Of a DNA stretch of 60,809 bases, positions 8,269-16,860 are shown piece by piece. Location of the stretch: NCBI GenBank assembly GCA_049964655.1, contig JBMFXC010000004.1, positions 1 to 60,809 on the forward strand, read 5' to 3'. The notes below the pieces were generated by a model. That model had not been told where the DNA came from, ran no database searches, and worked only from the letters and a program-made list of their open reading frames with translations. This DNA comes from JAJZJT01 sp049964655 (lineage in GTDB: Bacteria > Actinomycetota > Acidimicrobiia > Acidimicrobiales > RAAP-2). The first letter of the stretch is position 1. Every line of letters begins with the position of its first letter. The position numbers were made by a program, and so were the translations under genes.

Positions 8269-8963
8269 GCCCCGACCAGGGCCGTTTCGACGGCCTCGTG
8301 AACATCCGGGTGACGCTCACGCCCACCAGTACCGCACCGGTCGATGTCGAGGTCGAGGGAGCAACGACCCCGGTCACTCCCGTCGCCGTCGACGGGTGGA
8401 CGGTGGGCGTGTCGCCGGCGGCGTTGCGCATCGAGGTCGAGGACGCCGCGGTGCTTGCCCTGGATGGGCGTACAGTCCTCGCCGACTTCCACGACCCCGG
8501 TCGCCTGCTGCGCTTGCTGGCCGAGGTCGAGGTGCTCGTCCGCGACCGAGCGCCGTACGTGGTGGCGATCCGTCCGGCCGGCGAGGTGGAGGAGATCCAG
8601 CGTCGCAATTTCGTCCGGGCTCGCGCCGAGGTCCCCGTGGTGCTCGAGGTCGTCGACCCGGAAGCACTCGCACGTGGTTGCAAGGGCACCTACGAGAGCA
8701 TCTCGATCGACCTGTCAGCCGGTGGGGCCCGGCTGGCTCCAGTCGAGGGGCTCGTCGGTGGTGTCGAGGTACGGGTCCGTCTCGGGCTGCCCTCGGGCGA
8801 AGCGGTCGTGGACGCCGAGGTGCTGGAGGCCCGACCCGACGGCTTCTGCCGGCTGCGCTTCCTCGACGTGAAGGAGGGGATCGCCACGCGCATCACCAAG
8901 TGCGTCTTCGACGCCGAGCTCGAGCGGCGTCGGGCCGCCATGCGCCAGGCGGACGAAGCCTGA
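8265..8963 (+). CDS. PilZ-domain (YcgR-like) c-di-GMP effector
   Basis: This is a predicted cyclic-di-GMP receptor that may act as a flagellar brake or motility regulator. Residues ~1-105 form a YcgR-type N-domain. From residue ~110 comes a PilZ domain with both ligand motifs: RRNFVRAR (RxxxR) and DLSAGGARL (D/NxSxxG). The C-terminus is a charged helix. The length is 232 residues from the ATG at 8265, chosen because it overlaps the stop of the short upstream ORF; a GTG at 8235 would add ten residues. Its place directly after flhB suggests control of the flagellum, but the target is not shown by the sequence. Confidence 0.87.
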   Translation: MSPDQGRFDGLVNIRVTLTPTSTAPVDVEVEGATTPVTPVAVDGWTVGVSPAALRIEVEDAAVLALDGRTVLADFHDPGRLLRLLAEVEVLVRDRAPYVVAIRPAGEVEEIQRRNFVRARAEVPVVLEVVDPEALARGCKGTYESISIDLSAGGARLAPVEGLVGGVEVRVRLGLPSGEAVVDAEVLEARPDGFCRLRFLDVKEGIATRITKCVFDAELERRRAAMRQADEA

Positions 8964-8980
8964 GGCGGTCCGGCAGCGGG

Positions 8981-8986
8981 TAGCGT
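8981..8986 (+). promoter_or_regulatory. candidate -10 box of a leaderless promoter
   Basis: TAGCGT ends 7 bases before the GTG at 8994. This spacing is typical of leaderless transcripts in actinobacteria and supports 8994 over the in-frame GTG at 8985 as the start of the zinc-ribbon gene. Confidence 0.45.
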
Positions 8987-8993
8987 GGGCAGC

Positions 8994-9296
8994 GTGACCG
9001 CCGACGACACTCCGACGACCGCCCCCGAGCGCACCGGCTCCCCGGCCCGCGTCGCGCCTGTTCGCTACCGGTGCACAGCATGCGGCAACCTGACGCGTTT
9101 CGACGTGGTGACGATGCGCCGGACCAGGGCGTTCCACCACTACTCGGTGGGCGGCGAGCTGACAGTCGAGGACGTCGAGGTGCTCGAGGACCGAGCCGAG
9201 GAGGTGCGGTGCCGGTGGTGCGGCCACGGCGACGCCGTCGAAGTGCTCGAGGTGGAACCGGCTTCGGTCGAGGCATCGCCTCCGGCAGCGGGCTGA
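8994..9296 (+). CDS. small zinc-ribbon protein of unknown function
   Basis: This is a 100-residue protein with two CxxC pairs (CTACGN near residue 25 and CRWCGH near residue 75) that probably bind one zinc ion. An acidic region of Glu/Asp/Val lies between and after them. I do not recognise a named family; such small zinc ribbons can be regulators or assembly factors. The GTG at 8994 is preferred because TAGCGT lies at leaderless spacing. The following thioredoxin-like gene appears to start inside its 3' end, so the two may be cotranscribed. Confidence 0.65.
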   Translation: MTADDTPTTAPERTGSPARVAPVRYRCTACGNLTRFDVVTMRRTRAFHHYSVGGELTVEDVEVLEDRAEEVRCRWCGHGDAVEVLEVEPASVEASPPAAG

Positions 9297-9823
9297 ACGG
9301 CCGTTCGGCTCGTTCGAGCCCGCTCGACGACCCGGCCTTCCGGGCTGGCCTGCGGTCGGCGGACGACCGGCCCGGAGACGGCCGAGCAGCCTGCGACCTT
9401 GCCGGCACGGGGCCAGACGGTCGGCCCGTCGGCCTCGTCCTGTCGGCGACCGACGTGCGGTGGTGGCTGATCGCCTTCGTGGGGCCTGGTTGCGATGGCT
9501 GCCGGGCCTTCTTCGAGGGCCTCGCCGCTCCGGGCCGTGGCGGTCTCGCCTCCGAGGTCGGCGTCGTGGTCGTCACCCGGCTGCCGCTCACTGCTGACGA
9601 ACGGTCCTCCCTGGCTCGCGCCGACCGGGGCTCGGGCCCGGTAGTGGCGGTGGCGTCGGAGGGGGCGTGGACCGACTACCGAGTCGGCGGGTACCCCTTC
9701 TACGTGGTCGTCGACGGGGAGCGGGGGACGGTGGCCGCCGAGACGGTCGGGCTGGGTTGGGAGGACGTCACCGGCACCGTGCGGGCAGCGCGGGCGGCGG
9801 CGGAACGGGACGGGGCTCCCTGA
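9215..9823 (+). CDS. thioredoxin-fold protein with CDGC motif
   Basis: This is a thioredoxin/TlpA-like protein of unknown target. The core begins with PVGLVLSATDVRWWLIAFVG and is followed by the redox motif GCDGC (CxxC), then beta strands at SEVGVVVVTRLP and GPVVAVASEG and a typical closing strand around YPFYVVVDGERG. There is no clear signal peptide or membrane anchor. The start is uncertain: there is no ATG, and the first ~40 codons overlap the zinc-ribbon gene. GTG codons at 9209, 9215 and 9218 follow GAGGAGG (9198-9204), and 9215 has the best spacing. The N-terminal extension may therefore be shorter in reality. Confidence 0.66.
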   Translation: MVRPRRRRRSARGGTGFGRGIASGSGLNGRSARSSPLDDPAFRAGLRSADDRPGDGRAACDLAGTGPDGRPVGLVLSATDVRWWLIAFVGPGCDGCRAFFEGLAAPGRGGLASEVGVVVVTRLPLTADERSSLARADRGSGPVVAVASEGAWTDYRVGGYPFYVVVDGERGTVAAETVGLGWEDVTGTVRAARAAAERDGAP

Positions 9824-9853
9824 GGGGCCGGACGGTGCCGGCTGGGCCGGGGG

Positions 9854-10888
9854 TCAGAGCACCAGTTCCGCCATCGTCCGCAACGTCGCCACGTCGCCCG
9901 AGACGAGCAGGGTGGTGGCGATCGACTCGCGCCAGGCCTCGAGATCGTCGCGGATCTTCTCCTTCGGGCCGATCAGGGCGACGTCCTCGACGAGCGACGT
10001 GGGCACGGCGGCGGCAGCCTCCTCCTTGCGACCGTCGAGGTAGAGCTCCTGGACGATCCGGGCCTCGGCTTCGTAGCCCATGCGGGCGAAGACGTCGAAG
10101 TGGAAGTTCGCCGACTTGGCGCCCATGCCTCCGATGTAGAGGGCGAGGAACGGGCGGTAGGCGTCGGCGGCTCGTTCGACGTCGTCGTCGACCACCGTCG
10201 GCGCCAGGGCGATGACCTCGAAGTCGGCGGGGCTGCGACGGGCTCCGGGCCGGGCGAAGCCCTCGGCGAGGGAGGCCTCGAAGGCCTTCATGGCGTTCGG
10301 GGAGAAGAAGATCGGGAACCAGCCGTCGGCCACCTCGGCGGCGAGCGCCACGTTCTTCGGGCCCTCTGCCCCCAGGATGATGGGGATCTCGTTGCGCAAC
10401 GGGTGGACGATGGGCTTGAGGGCCTTGCCCAGCCCTGTGCCGCCCGGATAGGGCAGCGGATAGTGCGGCCCGTCGCTCGTCACGGGGGCCGTGCGGGCGA
10501 CGACCTGGCGGACGACGTCCACGTACTCGCGGGTCCGGGCGAGCGGCTTGTCGAACGGTTGGCCGTACCAACCTTCGACGACCTGGGGACCCGAGACGCC
10601 GAGCCCGAGCACGAAGCGACCACCGGAGAGGTGGTCGAGGGTGATGGCCGCCATGCCCATGGCAGTCGGCGTCCGGGCCGAGAGCTGGCAGAGCGCGGTG
10701 CCCAGCCGAACCGTCGAGGTGCGCGAGCCCCACCAGGCCAGGGGGGTGAGGGCATCCGAGCCGTAGGCCTCGGCAGTCCAGATCGAGTCGAAGCCGAGCC
10801 GTTCGGCCTCGGCGACCTGCTCGGCTGCATGCTCCGGTGGGCCCGCGCCCCAGTAGCCGAGCTGCAGGCCGAGCTTCATGTCCTTCAT
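9854..10888 (-). CDS. LLM-class F420-dependent oxidoreductase
   Basis: This is a luciferase-like monooxygenase-fold enzyme that probably uses reduced coenzyme F420 rather than FMN. The 344 residues show the family order: LGLQLGYWG at the N-terminus, AERLGFDSIWTAEAYGSDAL, LDHLSGGRFVLGLGVSGPQV near residue 90, and IPIILGAEGPKNVALAAEVA near residue 168. The substrate is unknown. The ATG at 10888 follows a GGAGGAG site. It lies downstream of dxs on the same strand with a 147-bp spacer. cofC, further along this window, supplies the F420 pathway and makes an F420 cofactor plausible. Confidence 0.88.
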   Translation of the reverse strand: MKDMKLGLQLGYWGAGPPEHAAEQVAEAERLGFDSIWTAEAYGSDALTPLAWWGSRTSTVRLGTALCQLSARTPTAMGMAAITLDHLSGGRFVLGLGVSGPQVVEGWYGQPFDKPLARTREYVDVVRQVVARTAPVTSDGPHYPLPYPGGTGLGKALKPIVHPLRNEIPIILGAEGPKNVALAAEVADGWFPIFFSPNAMKAFEASLAEGFARPGARRSPADFEVIALAPTVVDDDVERAADAYRPFLALYIGGMGAKSANFHFDVFARMGYEAEARIVQELYLDGRKEEAAAAVPTSLVEDVALIGPKEKIRDDLEAWRESIATTLLVSGDVATLRTMAELVL

Positions 10889-11035
10889 GATCCACTCCTC
10901 CGACGGGTCGGGTCGTCTCGCCCACGCCGGACGTCTACCCGGCGGCGCGACCCTACTGCATGCACCACGAACCGGAGGCGGCCGCTACCCGTGGCCCGCG
11001 GCGCCGACAGGTGGGTCTCGACGAGCCCGGGCGGG

Positions 11036-12979
11036 TCAGTCCACCAGGCGTGCGGCGAGCGAGTGGCGCACCGACGCGGCGATGCCCTCGGCATCGAGCC
11101 CGAGACCTGCCAGGATGCGGTCGGGCTTGTCCTGGGTGATGAACCTGCGTGGCGTGCCGAGCACGGTGACCGGTGGCACGGGCCCCGAACCCTCGACGGC
11201 ACCCATGGCATCGGCGAGGAACATGCCTGCTCCTCCCAGCCGGACGCCGTCCTCGACGGTGACCACCTGGTGGTGGGCCCGGGCATCGCGCAGCATGGCG
11301 TCGTCGGGCGGGCTGATCACTCGGGGGTCCCAGACGGTGGCGTCGATGCCGTCGTCGGCCAGCAATTCGGCCGCTTCCATCGCTGCGGTGACCAGCTTGC
11401 CCACGGCGAGCAGGCAGACCGTCCCATCCCCCTGGCGGAGCTTGCGGGCGGCGAGCCCACTGCCGCAGACGCCACCCACGGGCGGGGGAGCGGGGGTCTT
11501 CGGGAACCGGATCGCCGACGGTCCCTCGAGCGCCAAAGCCTGGGCCAGCATGACCTCGATTTCGGCGGCCGACGACGGAGCGAACACCGTCATGCCGGGG
11601 ATGGCCAGCATGAGAGCGAGGTCGAGCACCCCGTGGTGGCTGGGGCCGTCGTCCCCGGTGATGCCGGCTCGATCGAGCACGAAGACGACGGGTGCGCCGT
11701 GGAGACCGACGTCGAGATTCGCTTGGTCGAAGGCGCGGGTGAAGAAGGTCGAGTAGACAGCGACCACCGGACGGAGCCCGGCCATGGCCATGCCGGCTGC
11801 CGCGGTCACGGCATGCTGCTCAGCGATGCCCACGTCGACGAACCGGTCGGGGAAGCGGTCCTGGAAGGGGAGCAGGCCGGTCGGGCCCGGCATGGCGGCG
11901 GTGATGGCCACGATGCGGGGGTCTGCTTCCGCATGGCGAACGAGTGCCCGGGTGAAGGCGTCGGTGAAGGTCGCCGGCGGGATGGCAGCGGCATCGGGTG
12001 CCAGGCCGTCGCAAGCGGACGCGGTCGGCTCGGCAGGACGGCTCCCCCGACTGGTCGGGTCGGTGATGATGGGGGTCGCCACCTTCACGTCGTGCAGGCG
12101 CTGCACGTCGTCCTCTTCTGCTGGCGCGTAGCCGCGACCCTTCTGGGTGACGACGTGGACGGCGATGGGCCCGTCCCACTCGGCGGCATTGGCCAGTGCG
12201 ATCTCGAGCTCGACCAGGTCGTGCCCGTCGATGGGACCGGCGTAGCGGATACCGAGGGCTTCGAAGAAGGTGTGAGGGGTCACGACCTCGCGCAGGGCAC
12301 TCGTGAAGCCGTGGACGCCCGAGTAGGCCAGGCCGCCGACGGCCGGTAGCTCGCGGATGAGCTGGCGGATGCGCTGGCGGGCCTGGACGTAGGCCGGATT
12401 GAGGCGCAGGTGGGTGAGGCTGACCGACAGGCGCGACACCGTGGGGGCGTAGGAGCGACCATTGTCGTTCAGGACCACGAGGACCCGGGCCCCCGAGTGA
12501 CCCAGGTTGTTGAGCGCCTCGTAGGCCATGCCCCCGGTCAAGGCACCGTCGCCGACGACGGCTACCACCCGGCGATCGGACCCCTGCAGGGCGAAGGCGT
12601 TGGCCAGGCCGTGGGCGTAGCTGAGGATGGTGGAGGCGTGGCTGTTCTCGACCCAGTCGTGCTCGGACTCGGCCCGGTTCGGGTAGCCGGACAACCCACC
12701 GGCTTGGCGGAGCTGGGCGAAGCCCTTGCGTCGCCCGGTGACGAGCTTGTGCACGTAGGCCTGGTGGCCGGTGTCCCACAACAGGACGTCACGTGGCGAC
12801 TCGAAGGTGCGGTGGAGGGCCAGGGTGAGCTCGACCACACCGAGGTTGGAACCGAGGTGGCCGCCGGTGGCCGTCACCGATTCGACCACGAACGTCCGGA
12901 TCTCCGCGGCGAGCTGCTCGAGCTCGTCGAGGGAGAGCGAGCGCAGGTCGGCTGGCGAGTCGATGTGGTCGAGGATCAT
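11036..12979 (-). CDS. dxs: 1-deoxy-D-xylulose-5-phosphate synthase
   Basis: Dxs condenses pyruvate and glyceraldehyde 3-phosphate in the first step of the MEP isoprenoid pathway, using thiamine diphosphate. At 647 residues it is full length. The thiamine-binding GDGALTGGMAYEALNN motif (about residues 143-158), the DTGHQAYVHKLVTGR segment and the pyrimidine-domain segment GITGDDGPSHHGVLDL are all present. The frame runs unbroken to a normal transketolase C-domain. A TACCGT box about 20 bases upstream of the ATG (rc of 12999-13004) may be its -10 element. Confidence 0.97.
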   Translation of the reverse strand: MILDHIDSPADLRSLSLDELEQLAAEIRTFVVESVTATGGHLGSNLGVVELTLALHRTFESPRDVLLWDTGHQAYVHKLVTGRRKGFAQLRQAGGLSGYPNRAESEHDWVENSHASTILSYAHGLANAFALQGSDRRVVAVVGDGALTGGMAYEALNNLGHSGARVLVVLNDNGRSYAPTVSRLSVSLTHLRLNPAYVQARQRIRQLIRELPAVGGLAYSGVHGFTSALREVVTPHTFFEALGIRYAGPIDGHDLVELEIALANAAEWDGPIAVHVVTQKGRGYAPAEEDDVQRLHDVKVATPIITDPTSRGSRPAEPTASACDGLAPDAAAIPPATFTDAFTRALVRHAEADPRIVAITAAMPGPTGLLPFQDRFPDRFVDVGIAEQHAVTAAAGMAMAGLRPVVAVYSTFFTRAFDQANLDVGLHGAPVVFVLDRAGITGDDGPSHHGVLDLALMLAIPGMTVFAPSSAAEIEVMLAQALALEGPSAIRFPKTPAPPPVGGVCGSGLAARKLRQGDGTVCLLAVGKLVTAAMEAAELLADDGIDATVWDPRVISPPDDAMLRDARAHHQVVTVEDGVRLGGAGMFLADAMGAVEGSGPVPPVTVLGTPRRFITQDKPDRILAGLGLDAEGIAASVRHSLAARLVD

Positions 12980-13123
12980 GGCAGGGGCAGCTCCGGCACC
13001 ACGGTACCAGTGTCCGGGCAGGGAGACGGGCCCGGGGGGCGCTGCGACCAGCGGAGGAGGTGCCAGAGCGCGGGCCCCGACGGGCCAGGGTGCGGGCGAC
13101 TTCCGGGGCGGAGCGGGGTGGCC

Positions 13124-13175
13124 GACGGGCTCAGCGAGCGCGAGACAAAGACGGGCTCAGCGAGCGCGAGACAAA
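13124..13175. repeat. 26-bp perfect tandem duplication at a gene 3' end
   Basis: Two identical 26-bp units lie at 13124-13149 and 13150-13175 (unit begins GACGGGCTCAGCGAG). The stop codon of the minus-strand thioesterase gene (13157-13159) lies in the second unit, so the last codons of the gene have been copied into the spacer. The period is not a multiple of three. Confidence 0.9.
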
Positions 13176-13534
13176 AAGGACGACCGGTCGACGACGACCC
13201 GACCGACCTTGCCGGCGGCGACGAGGCCGGTACCGTCGGACACCGAGACGGTGAAGGTGAGGCGGCGGCCGTCGATTCGGTCGAGGGTTGCCTCGGCCCA
13301 GACGGTCCGTCCGACGCTGACCGGGATGAGATGGTCGAACTGGACTCGTTTACCCACGCTCGTGCACCCCTCGGCCAGGTGCCCGTCGACGGCCTGGCAC
13401 GAAGCCTGTTCGCAGAGTGCCACCAGGCGGGGCGTCGACAGCACGGGGACGTCCCCCGAGTGGAACGACTCGGCCGTGTCGGTGTCGGCGACTTCGAGCT
13501 CGACACGTGCGGAGAGGCCGGGTACGAGGGTCAC
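13157..13534 (-). CDS. FlK-type hotdog thioesterase
   Basis: This 125-residue protein resembles the fluoroacetyl-CoA thioesterase family, hotdog-fold hydrolases of acyl-CoA. Family features visible are GDVPVLSTPRLVALCEQA (the TP motif plus the helix with the catalytic Glu), TSVGKRVQFDHLIPV with the conserved His, and the closing strand FTVSVSDGTGLVAAGK. The true substrate cannot be inferred. The GTG at 13534 is chosen because TATCGT (rc of 13541-13546) lies 6 bases upstream, giving a leaderless start; longer in-frame extensions are low complexity. Confidence 0.8.
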   Translation of the reverse strand: MTLVPGLSARVELEVADTDTAESFHSGDVPVLSTPRLVALCEQASCQAVDGHLAEGCTSVGKRVQFDHLIPVSVGRTVWAEATLDRIDGRRLTFTVSVSDGTGLVAAGKVGRVVVDRSSFLSRAR

Positions 13535-13711
13535 CCCGGTACGATACGGGAGCCGGAGCGCGCCCGGCCAGCCCGTTGACCCGGCCGGCCGCCCCACCCG
13601 TGGCGGTGTCCCGGTACGAACCTGTGGCGACGGGGCGGCGTCGGAGCGTGCCGTTCGGTCGACCAGCGCCAGCCTCGGTTGGTGCCGTGTCGGCAGTGGG
13701 GTAGCAGCGAG

Positions 13712-13733
13712 GGGACCAGTGAGGGACCAGTGA
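13712..13733. repeat. 11-bp tandem duplication upstream of tldD
   Basis: GGGACCAGTGA occurs twice in direct succession (13712-13722, 13723-13733). The second copy ends just before the GAGGAG ribosome site of tldD, so copy number changes would move the promoter relative to the start codon. Confidence 0.75.
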
Positions 13734-13737
13734 GGAG

Positions 13738-15129
13738 ATGCCGGTGATCGAAGCTCCCGTGCTCGAACGGGTCCTGGCCGAGGCGCTGCGCCACGGTGGA
13801 CAGTTCGCCGAGGTGTTCGCCGAGGACCGCTCGACGTCCTCGGTCGTCCTCGACGACGGTCGGCTGGAGGACCTGACCAGCGGGCGTGAGCGCGGCGCCG
13901 GCATCCGGGTGGTGGTCGGCGAGACCACCGGCTTCGCCCACACGGCCGACCTGAGCGAAGCCGGGCTGCTTGCTGCCGCGGCTGCAGCGGCTGAAGTCGC
14001 TCGCCGGAGCGGTACCTCCGGGCGTGGCCCGACCGCCGCCCTCGGGGCCGGCAGCCACGTCCTTCCCGACGGAGAGACGCCGCTCGTGCCGAAGGCCACC
14101 GCGGTCGAACTGCTCGGTCGAGCCGACGACGCCGCCCGCTCGATGGGGTCGGCCGTGACTCAGGTGCAGGCGGGGTTCGCCTCGAGCCGTCGCCGGGTGC
14201 TGGTCGCCAACTCGGAAGGCGTGCTCGTCGGCGACGAACGGGTGCGGACCCGCCTGTCCGTGTCGTGCGTCGCCGTGGGCGACGCCGGCTTGCAGACCGG
14301 TTTCGAGACGGCAGCCCGTACCTGCGGGGCCGAGCTCTTCGACGAGGTCGACCCCGAGGAGCTGGCCCGCCTGGCCGCCCGGCGGGCGCTCGTCAAGCTG
14401 TCGGCCCGACCGGCGCCCACCGGCGTGGTGCCGGTCGTGCTGGCGGGAGGTAGCGGGGGCATCCTCTTCCACGAGGCGTGCGGCCACGGTCTCGAAGCCG
14501 ACCACATCGCCAAGGACGCCTCGGTCTACGCCGGCCGGTTGGGCGAGGTGGTGGCGAGCCCGCTCGTCACCTTGGTGGACGACGGGACGGTGGCCTCGGA
14601 GTGGGGGACGTCGACCATCGACGACGAGGGGCATCCTGCCCGGCGGAACGTCCTCATCGAGGACGGGGTGCTCGTCGACTACCTCTGGGACCACCTCCGG
14701 GCCCGTCGGAGCCAGCGGACCTCGTCGGGCAACGGGCGACGACAGAGCTACCAGCACCTGCCCATGGTCAGGATGACGAACACGTTCCTGCTGCCGGGGA
14801 CCGACGACGCCGACGAGATCGTGGCCCAGACGCCCAGCGGTGTCTACGTGGCCAAGTTGGGTGGTGGCCAGGTCAACACGACGACCGGCGACTTCGTCTT
14901 CGGGACGACCGAGGCCTATCTGATCGAGGACGGGCGGCTCACCGCACCGCTGCGCGACGCCAACCTGATCGGCAACGGCCCGGAGGTCCTGCGGCGGATC
15001 GACGCCGTCGGGACCGACTTCGGCATGACGCCGGGCACCTGCGGCAAGGACGGTCAGAGCGTCCCGGTGGGATGCGGGCAGGCGACGTTGCGGATCACCG
15101 GCGTGACAGTGGGGGGGACGGCCGGATGA
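13738..15129 (+). CDS. tldD: metalloprotease TldD
   Basis: This is one half of the TldD/TldE heterodimeric peptidase that degrades or matures unfolded peptides. The zinc-site helix is intact (HEACGHGLEADH, about residues 245-256, HExxxH), and the C-terminal region carries the metal-ligand cysteine segment GTCGKDGQSVPVGCGQ. The length of 463 residues is normal. A GAGGAG ribosome site directly precedes the ATG. The stop overlaps the tldE start (ATGA), so the two subunits are probably made in equal amounts. Confidence 0.95.
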   Translation: MPVIEAPVLERVLAEALRHGGQFAEVFAEDRSTSSVVLDDGRLEDLTSGRERGAGIRVVVGETTGFAHTADLSEAGLLAAAAAAAEVARRSGTSGRGPTAALGAGSHVLPDGETPLVPKATAVELLGRADDAARSMGSAVTQVQAGFASSRRRVLVANSEGVLVGDERVRTRLSVSCVAVGDAGLQTGFETAARTCGAELFDEVDPEELARLAARRALVKLSARPAPTGVVPVVLAGGSGGILFHEACGHGLEADHIAKDASVYAGRLGEVVASPLVTLVDDGTVASEWGTSTIDDEGHPARRNVLIEDGVLVDYLWDHLRARRSQRTSSGNGRRQSYQHLPMVRMTNTFLLPGTDDADEIVAQTPSGVYVAKLGGGQVNTTTGDFVFGTTEAYLIEDGRLTAPLRDANLIGNGPEVLRRIDAVGTDFGMTPGTCGKDGQSVPVGCGQATLRITGVTVGGTAG

Positions 15130-16496
15130 GCCCGGACGCGCAGGCGGGTTCCGACCTCGAGGCGGTGGCCGAACGGGTGGCGAGCTGGGCCGGCTCCGGT
15201 GAGGAGGTCGAGGTCTACGTAGCCCGTGCCGTGGAGACCGACGTGCGGGCCTATGCCGGCGAGGTCGAATCGCTCACGTCGGCCACCTCGGCTGGCGTCG
15301 GAGTGCGGGTCGTCGCCAACCACCGCCAGGGGTTCGCCTGGGCCGGGTCGCTCGAGGAGGCCGTCCTCGTCGAGACGTTCGCTGCTGCCCGCGACAACGC
15401 CGGCTTCGCCGTCCCCGACGAGCACATGGCACTCGCGGTTCCCGACGGAGTGCCGGCAGTGGCCGTCGACCTCTTCGACCCGTCGCTCGCACACGTGCCA
15501 TCCGCCGACAAGGTCGCCCTTGCCCTCGACCTGGAGGCCCGGGCTCGTGGGGCCCACCCGGCCGTCCGTCAGGTCTCCTCGGCCGACTACGGCGACGTCG
15601 TCGTCGAGACGGCGCTGGTGTCCACGACCGGGGTGCGGGCCGCTGGCCGGCGGACGTCGGCGTACGCCTCGGTGTCGGTGATCGCCGGCGACGGTGATGC
15701 CAGCCAGACCGGTACGGGGTTCACCGTCGGGCGCAGCTACGACACCCTCGACCCCGAGGCGGCTGCCGCCGAGGCGGTCGAGCGAGCCGTCCGCATGCTC
15801 GGCGCCGCAAAGGGAGGATCGGGGCGGATGACGGTGGTCTTCGACCGCCGGGTCACCTCGACCCTGCTCGGCGCCCTCTCGGCGGCGCTGTCGGGGGAGG
15901 CGGCCGCGAAGGGTCGGTCGTTCTTCGCCGACCGGCTCGGGGAGCAGGTCGCCGAGGGGTCGGTCACCCTGGTGGACGACCCCACCGACGTCCGGGCCTA
16001 CGGCGCTGCCGTCTACGACGGCGAGGGCCTGGCGTGCCGTCGGAACGTGTTGGTCGACGGTGGGATGCTCCGGGGGTTCCTCTATGACACGGTGACGGCA
16101 CGACGCGTGGGCACCCATCCGAACGGTGCAGCGGTACGAGGAGGGTACGCGGGACTGCCCGGCCCGGGGTGTCGGGCGCTCGTGCTCAGCGGTGGCAGCG
16201 AGGACCTCGACGAGGCGGGCGTGCTGGCCACGGTCGGCGAGGGCCTCTACGTCCAGTCGGTCACCGGGGTGCACTCGGGCGTCAGCCCGGTGAGCGGTGA
16301 CGTGTCAGTGGGCGCCGAAGGGCTGCGCATCCGTGACGGGCACCTGGCCGAGCCGGTGCGCGAGGTGACCGTTGCCTCCACGTTCCAGCGCATGTTGCGC
16401 TCGATGGTGGCAGTTGGTTCCGACCTCGCCTTCCTGCCCGGCATCGCCGCCGGCCAGACGGTGGCCGTCGCCGACATGCAGGTGAGCGGCACGTAG
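15126..16496 (+). CDS. tldE: TldE/PmbA subunit of the TldD/E peptidase
   Basis: This is the partner subunit of TldD, homologous to it but lacking the HExxxH metal site; the equivalent region here reads LLGALSAALSGEAAAKGRS. Family segments such as GVGVRVVANHRQGFAWAGS, VLVDGGMLRGFLYDT and the C-terminal RMLRSMVAVGSDLAFLPG are clear. The protein has 456 residues from the ATG at 15126, which overlaps the tldD stop (ATGA). The frame is open far upstream inside tldD, but the overlap fixes the start. Confidence 0.93.
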   Translation: MSPDAQAGSDLEAVAERVASWAGSGEEVEVYVARAVETDVRAYAGEVESLTSATSAGVGVRVVANHRQGFAWAGSLEEAVLVETFAAARDNAGFAVPDEHMALAVPDGVPAVAVDLFDPSLAHVPSADKVALALDLEARARGAHPAVRQVSSADYGDVVVETALVSTTGVRAAGRRTSAYASVSVIAGDGDASQTGTGFTVGRSYDTLDPEAAAAEAVERAVRMLGAAKGGSGRMTVVFDRRVTSTLLGALSAALSGEAAAKGRSFFADRLGEQVAEGSVTLVDDPTDVRAYGAAVYDGEGLACRRNVLVDGGMLRGFLYDTVTARRVGTHPNGAAVRGGYAGLPGPGCRALVLSGGSEDLDEAGVLATVGEGLYVQSVTGVHSGVSPVSGDVSVGAEGLRIRDGHLAEPVREVTVASTFQRMLRSMVAVGSDLAFLPGIAAGQTVAVADMQVSGT

Positions 16497-16860
16497 GGAA
16501 CGCTCCAGCTCGCCGAGGGGCGGAGGAGCTCGTCGAGTAGGCCCTGGGCCTCCTGTGAGCTTGCAATGGCAGTGCAACATCAGTGTGATCGCGCGCGTTG
16601 GCAACCGAGGGGGTGATGTTCGCTCGGTGGTACCGTGGCGGCGCGAGTGGTGGCCGGTCGGGCGTGCGCGCGCACAGGCCCTCGGCGAGGAGCTGGGTGG
16701 CACCTCAAGAGATGCCGAGCGCCAGGTCGGCTGCCGTTGTCGTTCGTCGTCGTTGCCGTCGGACCGGGTCCGTGGGGCACTGCTCCCCGAGACGAGTGAC
16801 CGACCATGTGCGACCAGAACGCAGCAGACCAGAACGCAGCAGACCAGCCAGGGAGGCACC
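16497..16860. promoter_or_regulatory. 364-bp non-coding spacer with a palindrome, upstream of the alcohol dehydrogenase
   Basis: I see no gene here. It contains the inverted repeat TTGCA-N7-TGCAA (16561-16577), a TTGCAA/TGTGAT pair spaced 17 bp on the same bases that could act as -35/-10, a TACCGT box at 16631-16636, and a 15-bp tandem repeat before the ribosome site. The palindrome could be an operator controlling the dehydrogenase. No regulator gene is adjacent. Confidence 0.35.
16812..16841. repeat. 15-bp tandem duplication upstream of the alcohol dehydrogenase
   Basis: GACCAGAACGCAGCA occurs twice in succession (16812-16826, 16827-16841), followed by a partial third copy (GACCAG). It ends only a few bases before the AGGGAGG ribosome site (16850-16856), so it lies in the 5' leader. 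Confidence 0.85.

Noticed and set aside
10100..12349. Very long open frame (about 750 codons) antisense to the oxidoreductase and dxs genes
   Set aside because: High GC leaves antisense frames open. The translation is low-complexity Gly/Arg/Asp-rich with no motif, while both opposite genes are complete known enzymes.
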